Shown here piece after piece: positions 17,314-25,733 of a stretch of DNA of 64,000 bases. The stretch is taken from NCBI RefSeq assembly GCF_050897975.1, contig NZ_JBPAXY010000009.1, forward strand, positions 1 through 64,000, in the 5' to 3' direction. This DNA comes from Pseudooceanicola sp050897975. Its GTDB lineage: Bacteria > Pseudomonadota > Alphaproteobacteria > Rhodobacterales > Rhodobacteraceae. Positions within the stretch are counted from its first letter, which is position 1. Each line of letters begins with the position of its first letter. Under the pieces are notes generated by a model, which did no database searches, had not been told where the DNA came from, and saw only the letters and a list, made by a program, of their open reading frames with translations. A program made the position numbers and the translations under genes.

Positions 17314-18293
17314 CTGAGGCAGCATCACCAACCTCTTATCTCGAGCGTTATCTCGACCCGTTCCGCGACCTGCTGAGACGCGATGACGTGGTCGAGATCG
17401 CGATCAATCCGGACGGCAAGGTGTGGATCGAGGTCGCGGGCGACGCTACCATGCGCCACGAAGGCCAAACCGTGGATCGCACCACCGCCCTCAACATGGC
17501 CCACACCATCGTCGGCGACGCCAAGGCCCGCGTCTCTGAAAAGAACCCCCTTGTCTCTGGCAAGGTGGAATATGCAGGCCGCCCGCTCCGAGTTCAGGTT
17601 GCCGTACCGCCCGCCATCGATCGCGGTGCCTCGATCACGATCCGTCTCTTCGCCTCCGGCAGCGTCAGGGATTACGCACCCACCTATCTCTTCGGCAAGG
17701 CCGTCTCGCTCGATGCGCTCCGCGCCGAGAAGATGAAGAACATCGCCACACTCGCCGAAGTGAACCTCGAGGCCGCGCTGCAAACCCTGGTCGAGGCGCG
17801 GCTCAACGTCCTGATCAGTGGCGGCACCTCGACCGGCAAGACCACTTTCGCCCGCCATCTCCTGACCCATGTCAGTGAACACGAGCGGCTGATCACCATC
17901 GAGGATGCCTTCGAGCTCTTCCCCGGCCAGCCGAACACCGTCGCCCTCCTGGCCGACCGTGGTTCCGGCTTGCAACGCAGCGCCAATGCCCTCCTTCAGG
18001 CCTCCCTCCGTATGCGACCCGACCGGATCATCGTCGGCGAGCTGCGCGGGGCCGAGGCCCTGACCTATCTCGAGGCCATTAACACAGGCCATGGCGGATC
18101 GGTCTCCACCATCCACGCCGAAACCGCCGAACTCGCCATCGATCGACTGGCGATCATGGTGCTGCAGGCAGGGACGCCGCTGACATTCGCCGAGGTCCGG
18201 CAATACATCCGCAAGTCCATCGATGTGATCGTTCAGCTCGGGCGAGCCGAGGGGAAGCGGGGGATTACGGAGTTCTATCTGCCGGGGTCGTGA
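17310..18293 (+). CDS. virB11: VirB11-like secretion ATPase
   Basis: VirB11 is a hexameric traffic ATPase at the inner membrane that switches the system between pilus building and DNA transfer. The 327-residue protein shows Walker A SGGTSTGKTTFARHLL (about residues 170-185), the Asp box ITIEDAFEL, Walker B RMRPDRIIVGELRGAEAL and the His box TGHGGSVSTIHAE. It starts with TTG overlapping the virB10 stop (TTGA), which suggests coupling. It is the last gene of the operon; the coupling-protein gene that often follows has been separated by an insertion on the other strand. Confidence 0.95.
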   Translation: MTEAASPTSYLERYLDPFRDLLRRDDVVEIAINPDGKVWIEVAGDATMRHEGQTVDRTTALNMAHTIVGDAKARVSEKNPLVSGKVEYAGRPLRVQVAVPPAIDRGASITIRLFASGSVRDYAPTYLFGKAVSLDALRAEKMKNIATLAEVNLEAALQTLVEARLNVLISGGTSTGKTTFARHLLTHVSEHERLITIEDAFELFPGQPNTVALLADRGSGLQRSANALLQASLRMRPDRIIVGELRGAEALTYLEAINTGHGGSVSTIHAETAELAIDRLAIMVLQAGTPLTFAEVRQYIRKSIDVIVQLGRAEGKRGITEFYLPGS

Positions 18294-18508
18294 GACGTTC
18301 CGACACAGCAGGCGTCGAGCAAAATAACGTGCTTAGGCTACGAATGGCAGCAGCGCGCGAGCGCTGCTGTTCGCTTTGTATTCGTCAATAGCCGCTATTG
18401 GGCCGAGGCAAGCTGTCTTTTGGTGTCGGCCGAAAAAGCAACGTAGAATTACTTTCTCGACAATCGGACGCGTGATAATAAGGCATTTAAGGGAAAGAAC
18501 TTACGCTA

Positions 18509-18685
18509 CTAGGGCACAGTCGGCGGCGGTGCCACGCGTCCGGCGAGCTTCTGCCACTGTTTGTTGTCGATAAGGGTGGAACGGTAGATCCGCAGATTAC
18601 CGCATCCCGGAAGTGACTTCAGCGTCTTTTTGACTGGATCAACCAACGCCGGTGCCAACCACGGACTAAAGGTTTGCTCAGACAT
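18509..18685 (-). CDS. Small hypothetical protein, 58 residues
   Basis: The frame starts at the ATG at 18685, begins MSEQTFSPWLAPALVDPVKK, continues KSLPGCGNLRIYRSTLIDNK and stops at TAG 18509-18511. Composition looks protein-like, and the gene lies 127 bases downstream of the three-gene ABC/nuclease cassette on the same strand, so it could be a fourth small member or an unrelated remnant. I do not recognise it. Elsewhere in the virB11-to-cassette gap (18294-18812) I see only AT-richer sequence without a gene. Confidence 0.4.
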   Translation of the reverse strand: MSEQTFSPWLAPALVDPVKKTLKSLPGCGNLRIYRSTLIDNKQWQKLAGRVAPPPTVP

Positions 18686-18812
18686 TGCGCCATTGTCCTC
18701 ATTTTCAATTCAGATATTGGTAGGCGGTTGAAAGGAAGATCGAAATCTGCGACGCCACAGACCCAAAAATCGGTTTGATGGAGTAACCTGGAGCAACTTT
18801 CATGATGCCGTA

Positions 18813-20702
18813 TTACTTGAGGTCGTGCGGCGTCTTCCGGAGGGCTTGAACTCGGGCTACGACGATAAGGTATTCGGTATCAGATCCAACGGGCGTTTTA
18901 CGCTCTATGGTTATCCGCTCCGAAATGTGTTGCTGGTGTCCGTTCCTATCTGTCAGATCGAGGACCAACAGAAATCCAAAGCGGACGCCTGTAGTGAGAT
19001 ATCCTGTCGCTTGTCCGGCGTAGCGCTTGGCCAAGGTAGCGTTGTCCGGTACGTTGTCATCCTTCTTAACCTCGATAATCGAACTTACACCGCGAAACTG
19101 GACGTCGATGTCGGCTCTCCCACCACCACGATCACGCGCCTCTGCTTGGAAGGTTGGCGCTCCCCCGGTCTGCAAGAATTTCAGAAAATCCAGCTGCAGA
19201 TCATGTTCTACCGGTAGCTTTCCACTTCGCCGGAACAAATAGGAGGCGACAGGATCGGTGCTAACACCGACGTTTGACCGGGCAGCCAAAAACTTCAGTA
19301 ATAGGCCGACAAGAGACTCCACGAGCATCCGCGCGTCGGGGAAACGTGAATAGTCTGGCTGAGTTGCAAACTGTTCGATTACCTGTTGCCAAAGCTGAGC
19401 AACCATAACATTGGCGTCCCCATGCATGCGGAGTTCCGAAACACCCATTTTGGCCGCGGCTTCGCTGAAGCCGGCATCTTCTAGTACCTCAACCAGCCGG
19501 CTAGTGGTCGTGGCGTCGAAAGGGCGGCGATTAAGCGAGTCCTCCATCGACCGCTTGAGCGTTTCGCGCAGCTCCGCTACAGCCCCGGCTTTTCCATGGT
19601 CAATGTTGACCTGTAGCCACTCCTCCAGCGCTTGAAGGTAGTACCTGCGTTCGCGCATTCCACGGATGGTAGCATCCTGCATTGACGCATCGAGGCCGGG
19701 CGTAGATGGCAGACCAAAAACTTCGCTTCCAGGGTAGAAAATTGACAGAAGCTCATCCTCAATCACAATTGCAACGTTCAACCAAATTTCTTTGCCTAGG
19801 GAGTGGGCCAGAGCAGCTAATTTTGTTGCCATTGACAACCAATGAAAGCGTTCCCTCGAGGAAACAGCCAGCCATGAGTGAGACGCGTGGCGCGCCTGTG
19901 AAAACGCAGTATACTCGATGGCAGCAATTTCCAATTCAGGTAAACGATCTTTCAAATCTGCTCGGAGCCCGTCTTCCCGTACTGACAGCAGGAAGGTCGT
20001 GCAAAGCAAATAGAGTTTTGCATCCGGACGACGCTCGCTGTTCTCGAGGGATCGCTCGAACCATTTTTTTGCGGACGCAAGCGCCGACCAAAGGGCTTCC
20101 TCGGTGGGTGCGGCCAGTCCTTCGCGAAGCTTAGCTAACCCAATTTCCATGCACGCTTCGTCTGCGACAGTATCCAGCGTCGCCAATTGTTCGAGAAGCA
20201 ACATAAAGTCTGTATCCGGATATCGACGTAGAATAGCGCCAACCACCTTGGCGACGTGACGCAGGAATTGTGGATCGTCCTCTGTCGAAACGTCGAGGAT
20301 GCTGGCCTGTAGCCTACGCACGAGAACCGCGTTCTCTTGCGAGAGCAGCATCGCACCTCTCAGTGCATGGGAACGCCCCCATGAATGATTGCTTTCATCT
20401 TCGAAATGGGAACAAAGACTTGTCCACGCTGGCTTGGCGAACCCGGCTGGTATCTCGATCCGCTCCAGACAATCGACCATCTCGGCCAGTGCTGGAGCGT
20501 CGTCAGTCCACGCCAGCATTTCCAACAATACGGATTGGACAGAGGTCTCGGATATCCATCGGGTCAGCCAGCAAAAGCCATCGGCTCGGTCTGAACCGGG
20601 CGCGAGTTTTTGTACTGCAGAAAGCAATCGCTCCGCTGAAACGGAGCCCGGATCACTGGATCCGTCAGCATCGGCGCGTAACAACTCGATAAGATATTCC
20701 AT
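18813..20702 (-). CDS. Predicted effector with C-terminal PD-(D/E)XK nuclease domain
   Basis: This 629-residue protein is mainly alpha-helical, possibly a repeat scaffold, over the first 500 residues. It ends in a nuclease-like fold: GGGRADIDV with Asp533, then SSIIEVKK with Glu544 and Lys546, spaced as in PD-(D/E)XK nucleases, followed by YAGQATGYLTTGVRFGFLLVLDL with Gln564. It is the last gene of a three-gene unit, 10 bases after an ABC-type ATPase. By analogy with ABC-three-component and Lamassu systems, it would be the toxic effector that cuts DNA when the ATPase complex senses invading DNA. The N-terminal part matches no domain I know. Frame and start (GGTGAG upstream of ATG) look sound. 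Confidence 0.72.
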   Translation of the reverse strand: MEYLIELLRADADGSSDPGSVSAERLLSAVQKLAPGSDRADGFCWLTRWISETSVQSVLLEMLAWTDDAPALAEMVDCLERIEIPAGFAKPAWTSLCSHFEDESNHSWGRSHALRGAMLLSQENAVLVRRLQASILDVSTEDDPQFLRHVAKVVGAILRRYPDTDFMLLLEQLATLDTVADEACMEIGLAKLREGLAAPTEEALWSALASAKKWFERSLENSERRPDAKLYLLCTTFLLSVREDGLRADLKDRLPELEIAAIEYTAFSQARHASHSWLAVSSRERFHWLSMATKLAALAHSLGKEIWLNVAIVIEDELLSIFYPGSEVFGLPSTPGLDASMQDATIRGMRERRYYLQALEEWLQVNIDHGKAGAVAELRETLKRSMEDSLNRRPFDATTTSRLVEVLEDAGFSEAAAKMGVSELRMHGDANVMVAQLWQQVIEQFATQPDYSRFPDARMLVESLVGLLLKFLAARSNVGVSTDPVASYLFRRSGKLPVEHDLQLDFLKFLQTGGAPTFQAEARDRGGGRADIDVQFRGVSSIIEVKKDDNVPDNATLAKRYAGQATGYLTTGVRFGFLLVLDLTDRNGHQQHISERITIERKTPVGSDTEYLIVVARVQALRKTPHDLK

Positions 20703-20712
20703 GACTCACCGC

Positions 20713-22710
20713 TTAGAAAACGTAGTCGTCGCCTTTGGCATGGAGACGATGCTCGATTGGCACAACGGCTTCAACGGAAGGACGCGCTGTCGTGCCGATG
20801 ATTATCTGCACACCGCCTATCTCCGAGGCCGCGGTTGCAACGCTATCGAGCATCGCCTCGAAATCCTTGTCCACGACCTCTTCGGACGCCGGCGAGTCGA
20901 TCACCATCAAACCGGGGTGGCGGCCGTGACCCCGTTCCCTTGCGACTTCGACCGCAGCGAGCGCCACGGCAATCTTGATGCGCAGCCGTTCACCCATGGT
21001 CAAGTTGCTAAACCATTCGATAGCTCCACCTTGTTTGACTTTGAGCCGACCTCCGTTGTCCAGTTGCATCTCAGTGGCGTTGGGCATGCCAAACTTCCGG
21101 GAAAGGAGCATCACCGATTGCGATATCTGCTTCAGAATCTCAGATTGCATATCAACCATAAGTTCTTTGGTGACGTCAGTGGCTGCCCTGAGAACCTTAT
21201 CCGCAGCATCGGTATTGGCGTCCGAGCTTGTAGATGTCGCTCCATCACCCATGAGGTCGCGAAGTTGAGCTGCCTGGGCTTCCAGCTGGACGATCTCCAG
21301 CTCTGTATCAGGGACCTTGGCAGCAAGGTCGACCTGCAACGCGGAAACCCGATCCTTTGCTTTTCGAAGTTCGATTGCAGCGTTGTTTGCAGATTTTTCC
21401 GCGGCTTTTTGCTTCTCCCTAGCTAATTTCAATGACGCGTCGAGGGCGTCGACTTCATCTTTCGCAAGCTGAATGTGATCTTCTTCAAAATCCTCTGTGC
21501 CCTGGGGAATATCGTTCTTGCAAAGCAGACAGGTGCTTCCATCGCCAGTTGACCCAGGCGCCGCCACGACCTCTTTGTATTTGGCTTCGCAGGCTGGGCA
21601 GCAGGATGGGCTAAGCTTGCGGAACGAATAGCCGGCTGACTTCTCGTCCTCCAGTTGCTGTACCCTTTGACGGGCTTTCTCGAAGCTCTCCGCAATCTTC
21701 TGCAGCGAGACATCAGCCACTTCGAAAGCAGCCCGCGTGGAATCCGCAACTTCGCGCAGAGTGACCATCTGTTGGTCCAAATCGTTCAACTCGACCCGTT
21801 TCCTTGAGCGATCGTCAACCTTCTTCACGCTTTCCCTTGCTGTCTCCAGCTTGGCGTTGACCGTCTCCAACCTTTTCGCAAGGCCCTTGTACAGCGCAGA
21901 CTGGTCTGGACGAGCGGCGCGGGATTCCTCGACCTCCTTCTGCGCTGTGAGGGCCGCGCTATACGTCGAGACCCACGGCAAACCGATGAATAGTTGCAGT
22001 AGGCGTAACGGGATACCATCGATCGTGACGTCGCCGAAAAGTGCCTTGGCGTTCGTCGAACTCGACAAGAAGAGTGCCGATGAAATCAGTGGCCAGCCAT
22101 GAGCATGACCACCGGTTTTGGAATTGTGTGCATATATCGGCGAGAAGGTTAGTTCAGCCATCATTAGCTGTTCCGTTTGCGACTTCAGCCCTTCGCCGCC
22201 ATCACCGTCGTATAATGGCACCCAGCTCCCGTCGCTGCCCGAACGGCTGACGCGGGCTTTCGCTTTCGCCGGATCCTCCTCTCCGACATCTTTCCGCAAT
22301 TCAGTACGGTGGAGAATGCCGTCGATCTCATAAGTCACATCGACGATTTCCAGCCATTTCCAGACGTCCGCCTTAACCCTTCCCCGGAACTCGCCCCTGA
22401 TGACAGCGTATAGCAGATTTAGGATAGAAGACTTGCCGCGGAGGTTGCGGTCCGACATTACCGCAAACAATCCAGCGCCGAGGTTGGCCCAAGTCTTATC
22501 AAACGGCCCGTCACAGTCGGACTCTGCACGGGCACCTGCAACTCTTATGCTTTTGAACCGCAATGACTTCGCTCGAGGAGGTGTAGGCTGCGGCTGGATG
22601 TTGTATTTCTGTAGCACAGACTTGGCTGTGCTTTCCTCAGTGCCTGAACGTTCCGCAATGGCGCGGAGCCAGCCACTCTCGGTGGATTGAATTGGCGCAG
22701 ACTTTCTCAT
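20713..22710 (-). CDS. Rad50/SMC-like ABC ATPase with two CxxC motifs
   Basis: The 665-residue protein has a split ABC ATPase head. A Walker A variant SDRNLRGKSS lies at about 86-95. Long coiled coils at about 255-365 and 405-490 flank a hinge with CPAC (371-374) and CLLC (394-397), which probably bind zinc. The ABC signature-like NLTMGERLRIKIAVALA is at 569-585 and Walker B LMVIDSPASEE at 601-611. The first 40 residues look like a helix-turn-helix. Rad50-like proteins bridge or sense DNA. Here the gene is coupled by ATGA to the preceding small protein and followed by a nuclease gene, the arrangement of ABC-three-component/Lamassu-like defence. Unlike Rad50, two CxxC pairs are present in one chain. 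Confidence 0.82.
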   Translation of the reverse strand: MRKSAPIQSTESGWLRAIAERSGTEESTAKSVLQKYNIQPQPTPPRAKSLRFKSIRVAGARAESDCDGPFDKTWANLGAGLFAVMSDRNLRGKSSILNLLYAVIRGEFRGRVKADVWKWLEIVDVTYEIDGILHRTELRKDVGEEDPAKAKARVSRSGSDGSWVPLYDGDGGEGLKSQTEQLMMAELTFSPIYAHNSKTGGHAHGWPLISSALFLSSSTNAKALFGDVTIDGIPLRLLQLFIGLPWVSTYSAALTAQKEVEESRAARPDQSALYKGLAKRLETVNAKLETARESVKKVDDRSRKRVELNDLDQQMVTLREVADSTRAAFEVADVSLQKIAESFEKARQRVQQLEDEKSAGYSFRKLSPSCCPACEAKYKEVVAAPGSTGDGSTCLLCKNDIPQGTEDFEEDHIQLAKDEVDALDASLKLAREKQKAAEKSANNAAIELRKAKDRVSALQVDLAAKVPDTELEIVQLEAQAAQLRDLMGDGATSTSSDANTDAADKVLRAATDVTKELMVDMQSEILKQISQSVMLLSRKFGMPNATEMQLDNGGRLKVKQGGAIEWFSNLTMGERLRIKIAVALAAVEVARERGHGRHPGLMVIDSPASEEVVDKDFEAMLDSVATAASEIGGVQIIIGTTARPSVEAVVPIEHRLHAKGDDYVF

Positions 22711-23423
22711 TTCAGATTCTCCGAAATCGCGCGTAGGCGCTTCTCGACTTCCACACGAATGCTCGGGATGAGATCGCCATGAAGTGTCTTGCCATAGGTG
22801 GGATGCTCGTATTGCCAGTCCTTAAGCTTCGAACCGCTTTTACCGGAAGCTACCCGCATCACTAGCGTCATCCGGTCCCGGTACCACACCAAGTCCGGAT
22901 GATCGGCTACACACTGGTCCAAGAAAGCCATTGCCTTCGATGATATCTGGTATTCATAGCGACGCACCTTGCCATCTTCGCCTTTAAGCTGCATCGATCG
23001 GACGAGTCCGTAGTAGCTTAGCAAGGCAAGTGCATCCGCGATGTTCTCGTAAGCTCCTCGCTTCCACCTGACCATGCGCACTAGCCTGACAGAAGGTTCA
23101 TCAGCATCAAAAATGCCTTCGACCTTCTTAAGCAGGTCGAGATCACCCTCGGCTTCGACCACGTCCAGTAACGCGTCAGCCAGATAGTCTGGATAGCGCA
23201 CCAAGAAATCCATAGCCATTAGCCGTTTTTCGGCCCTGAAGACTTTCACGCATTCTTCAGCAGGATCGTCAGCAGGATCGGAACCGGCCGCTAGAATGAA
23301 GAGAAGCCGCAAGGCGTCACGATATCTAACCCCAACGGCAGAAACTGGGTCAGTTGAAGTCGCGCTCCCAGTTTCGCCCGCTATATCGTCAAGTAAGCCC
23401 ATGCCTGCCGACAACTCCCCCAT
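22707..23423 (-). CDS. Middle-component-like winged-helix protein of ABC cassette
   Basis: The 238-residue protein (from 23423; an alternative ATG at 23402 lies behind GGCAGG) has a variable start and a helical region. A likely winged helix follows (ENIADALALLSYYGLVRSMQLKGEDGKVRRYEYQISSKAMAFLDQ), then a basic C-terminal tail. This resembles the middle component of ABC-three-component systems, a small winged-helix protein encoded just before the ATPase. It overlaps the ATPase start by ATGA. The sequence upstream on this strand has TACAAT about a dozen bases before the ATG and no ribosome site, so the message may be almost leaderless. The family call is inference from size, order and fold-like pattern. 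Confidence 0.62.
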   Translation of the reverse strand: MGELSAGMGLLDDIAGETGSATSTDPVSAVGVRYRDALRLLFILAAGSDPADDPAEECVKVFRAEKRLMAMDFLVRYPDYLADALLDVVEAEGDLDLLKKVEGIFDADEPSVRLVRMVRWKRGAYENIADALALLSYYGLVRSMQLKGEDGKVRRYEYQISSKAMAFLDQCVADHPDLVWYRDRMTLVMRVASGKSGSKLKDWQYEHPTYGKTLHGDLIPSIRVEVEKRLRAISENLK

Positions 23424-23803
23424 AAATCTATGATTGTATTATTTCGAATAAGATCGCGTATCGTCGCTTGCAAAGCAACCCATTGAGAATCTGGACGAAC
23501 TGCCTGTCAAACACATATGAACACAAGTCTAGCAAGGTGTTGCTCGGCAAGCTGGCGGAGCAATCTGAAAACACAACCGGCTTGATTGAACGCTGATTGA
23601 TTTGGGTTTCGGCTCTGTACCCTTACGCCAAAGGCCGCACGGGAGACCTTCTGGTTGCTGAAAAACGCTGGCGAACAGCAGCAGTGGAGACGTCAAGAGT
23701 ACGCATGCTTTACGATGGCAGTCTGACTGGCAGAGGCTACAAACAGTCATCCTCCGCGCACAACACAGAAGATTAACAAGGGACAGTCGCGCGAAGACCG
23801 CGC
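23424..23803. other. Gap between ABC cassette and coupling-protein gene
   Basis: No gene is supported in these 380 bases. A 92-codon minus frame at 23529-23807 is rich in Cys, Arg and Pro and looks non-coding. The part next to 23424 is AT-rich and includes the probable promoter of the three-gene cassette (TACAAT on the minus strand near 23435). It marks one edge of the insertion between virB11 and virD4. Confidence 0.4.
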
Positions 23804-25717
23804 TCACCCTCCCAATAGCTCTTCAATGAAGTCCTCCTGCCGGTCGAGCGCCGCCTCCCATTCCTTCGGCAAGTCCGCTTCCCGCTCGAGCATCTCCGGC
23901 TCTGGTTGCCCGCGCCCGGCTTCCATCGTCCTCACGCTCATCGCGCGCGCTTCGCGGCGCTGCGAGCGATCCCGGACTGGCGCGCGTTCGGCCGGTTTCG
24001 CCTGCTCGTCTGCGCCGGCCTCATCGCCACCTTCGCTGCCCCAAGGCCCAACACCCTGCACGCTCGGCGGATAGGGAAAGGGCTTACCTTCTTGGCGGGC
24101 CAGCATCTGCTTGAAGAAGGGATCGTCGTAATACTTGATCCGGCTCGCCTTGATCGGGTGCTGGGGCGAGGCGAGGATGATCACCTCGTCGGGGTCCATC
24201 AGGCGCGCTTCGGTCTCGGAAAGCAGCGGCCGTTCTTCCAGCCGCGCCGAAGTCGAGGTCGCGCCGAGGATACCTTTGTTGCGGCCATACATCTTGGTCA
24301 CCGCCTCGCGGGTGGTGCTGCCGACGGCGGCCGAGACTTCCTTCACCGTGCGCTGGTCGCGCGGGGTGATGTAGAGCTTGAGCCCTGCCCCGTTCTCGAG
24401 GCTTTCGCGGCCCTCGGGCCCGTAGATCCGGTCGAGCGAAGCCAGAGACTGCGCGATCATCGCGACGCGGCCGCCATAGCTTGCCAAGGAATGGATAGCG
24501 CGTTCGAGATAGGGCATTGCACCCATCTGCTGGAATTCGTCGATCATCATCATGACCGGCCAGGGTTCGTCGGGGCCCGGTTCATTCAGGCGGATCGAGG
24601 CGATGAGATCGGCGAACATCAGGCGCAGGAGTGGGGCGAGGGTTGCGATGTGATCTTCGGAGACGGCGATATAGAGCGACTGCGGTTGATTCCGAAAAGT
24701 CGAGAAATCGAAGTCGCTGGCTTGCGTGGCCGAGCGCACTGCCGGGTTGTCCCACTGCTTGAGGCCCGCGGTCATCAGCGCCTGGATGTTTGAGGTCAGC
24801 AGCCGCGACGAGGCAGAGGCCGCGTTGGTCCAGAGCTCGCGCAGGATGTCTTCTTCGGCTTCATCGGCATAGGTCTTGTACTGGGCGTTCTTGTACTCGC
24901 CCCCGGCGACGATCTTGTTCACCTCGCCAAGGTTCGGCGTTCCGCGCTGGATCGCCAGCAGACAGGCCGCGACGAAGATCGACTTGCCGGCCTCGGAGAA
25001 GGTGTCGAGTTGCTTGTTGTCCTTGTCGAGGAAGAGGTCGGCCAGGATCGAGACCTCGGTGAAGCGCTGCGCGAAGCTCGGGGCCTTGGCGATCCGGGCC
25101 AGAGGATTGTAGCGATGCGTGGCATTGGCCCAATCAAACGGGCTGAAGCGATAGACCTCGTCGCCATTCAGCGCCCGCAACCGCGCTGTCTTCTCGAAGT
25201 TCTCACCCTTCACGTCGAGCACCACGACCGAACCCGCGAAGCTTAGGAGGTTCGGGATCACGAAGCCGACGCCCTTACCGGCGCGGGTTGGGGCGACCAT
25301 CATCACATGCGGGATCGTGGTCGAAGAGATGAACTCAGCCTTCGAGGTCGGCGCGCCGAGTTTGCCGCAGACAAAGCCCTTGCCCGGCGCCTGCAACATG
25401 TCGTTCTTCTTCAGCTCCGCCTTGGTCTGCCAGTGTGCCGAGCCGTAATCGTCCCGCTCTTTCTTCCAGGTCCAAGCCAGCGCCAGGGTGCCGAGACCGA
25501 TCGCGCCAAAGCCAACGGCCCCGAAGCCCACCTTGAAGGCTTCGGGATGTACCGCGCGGGTGCTGGCGCTCGCCTTCCAGAGCGCCAACATGTCGAAACT
25601 CTGAAACCCCGTTTTCAGGGCCAGGGTCAGGTAGAAGGCGGCAACGATGGTGCCGATGACGGCGCCGCAGATCACACCGAAGAGGAGCGCTGCCCAGAGG
25701 GGAAGTGTCTTGGTCAT
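23804..25717 (-). CDS. traG: VirD4/TraG-type coupling protein
   Basis: Coupling proteins are membrane ATPases that bring the relaxase-DNA complex to the secretion channel. From the ATG at 25717 (GGGGAG nine bases upstream; an ATG at 25726 touches that site) the protein is 637 residues. It has membrane helices at about 7-35 and 62-83, Walker A APTRAGKGVG (142-151), Walker B PVMMMIDEFQQMG and AMIAQSLASLDRIYG, as in TraG/VirD4. The C-terminal 90 residues are charged and variable. It is on the opposite strand from virB11 and separated from it by the ABC cassette, but next to the relaxase (17 bases), forming a mobilisation operon. Confidence 0.94.
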   Translation of the reverse strand: MTKTLPLWAALLFGVICGAVIGTIVAAFYLTLALKTGFQSFDMLALWKASASTRAVHPEAFKVGFGAVGFGAIGLGTLALAWTWKKERDDYGSAHWQTKAELKKNDMLQAPGKGFVCGKLGAPTSKAEFISSTTIPHVMMVAPTRAGKGVGFVIPNLLSFAGSVVVLDVKGENFEKTARLRALNGDEVYRFSPFDWANATHRYNPLARIAKAPSFAQRFTEVSILADLFLDKDNKQLDTFSEAGKSIFVAACLLAIQRGTPNLGEVNKIVAGGEYKNAQYKTYADEAEEDILRELWTNAASASSRLLTSNIQALMTAGLKQWDNPAVRSATQASDFDFSTFRNQPQSLYIAVSEDHIATLAPLLRLMFADLIASIRLNEPGPDEPWPVMMMIDEFQQMGAMPYLERAIHSLASYGGRVAMIAQSLASLDRIYGPEGRESLENGAGLKLYITPRDQRTVKEVSAAVGSTTREAVTKMYGRNKGILGATSTSARLEERPLLSETEARLMDPDEVIILASPQHPIKASRIKYYDDPFFKQMLARQEGKPFPYPPSVQGVGPWGSEGGDEAGADEQAKPAERAPVRDRSQRREARAMSVRTMEAGRGQPEPEMLEREADLPKEWEAALDRQEDFIEELLGG

Positions 25718-25733
25718 GGTGGTCATCTCCCCT

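Noticed and set aside
23529..23807. 92-codon minus frame between the ABC cassette and traG
   Set aside because: Composition (many Cys, Pro, Arg) and lack of a ribosome site argue against coding.
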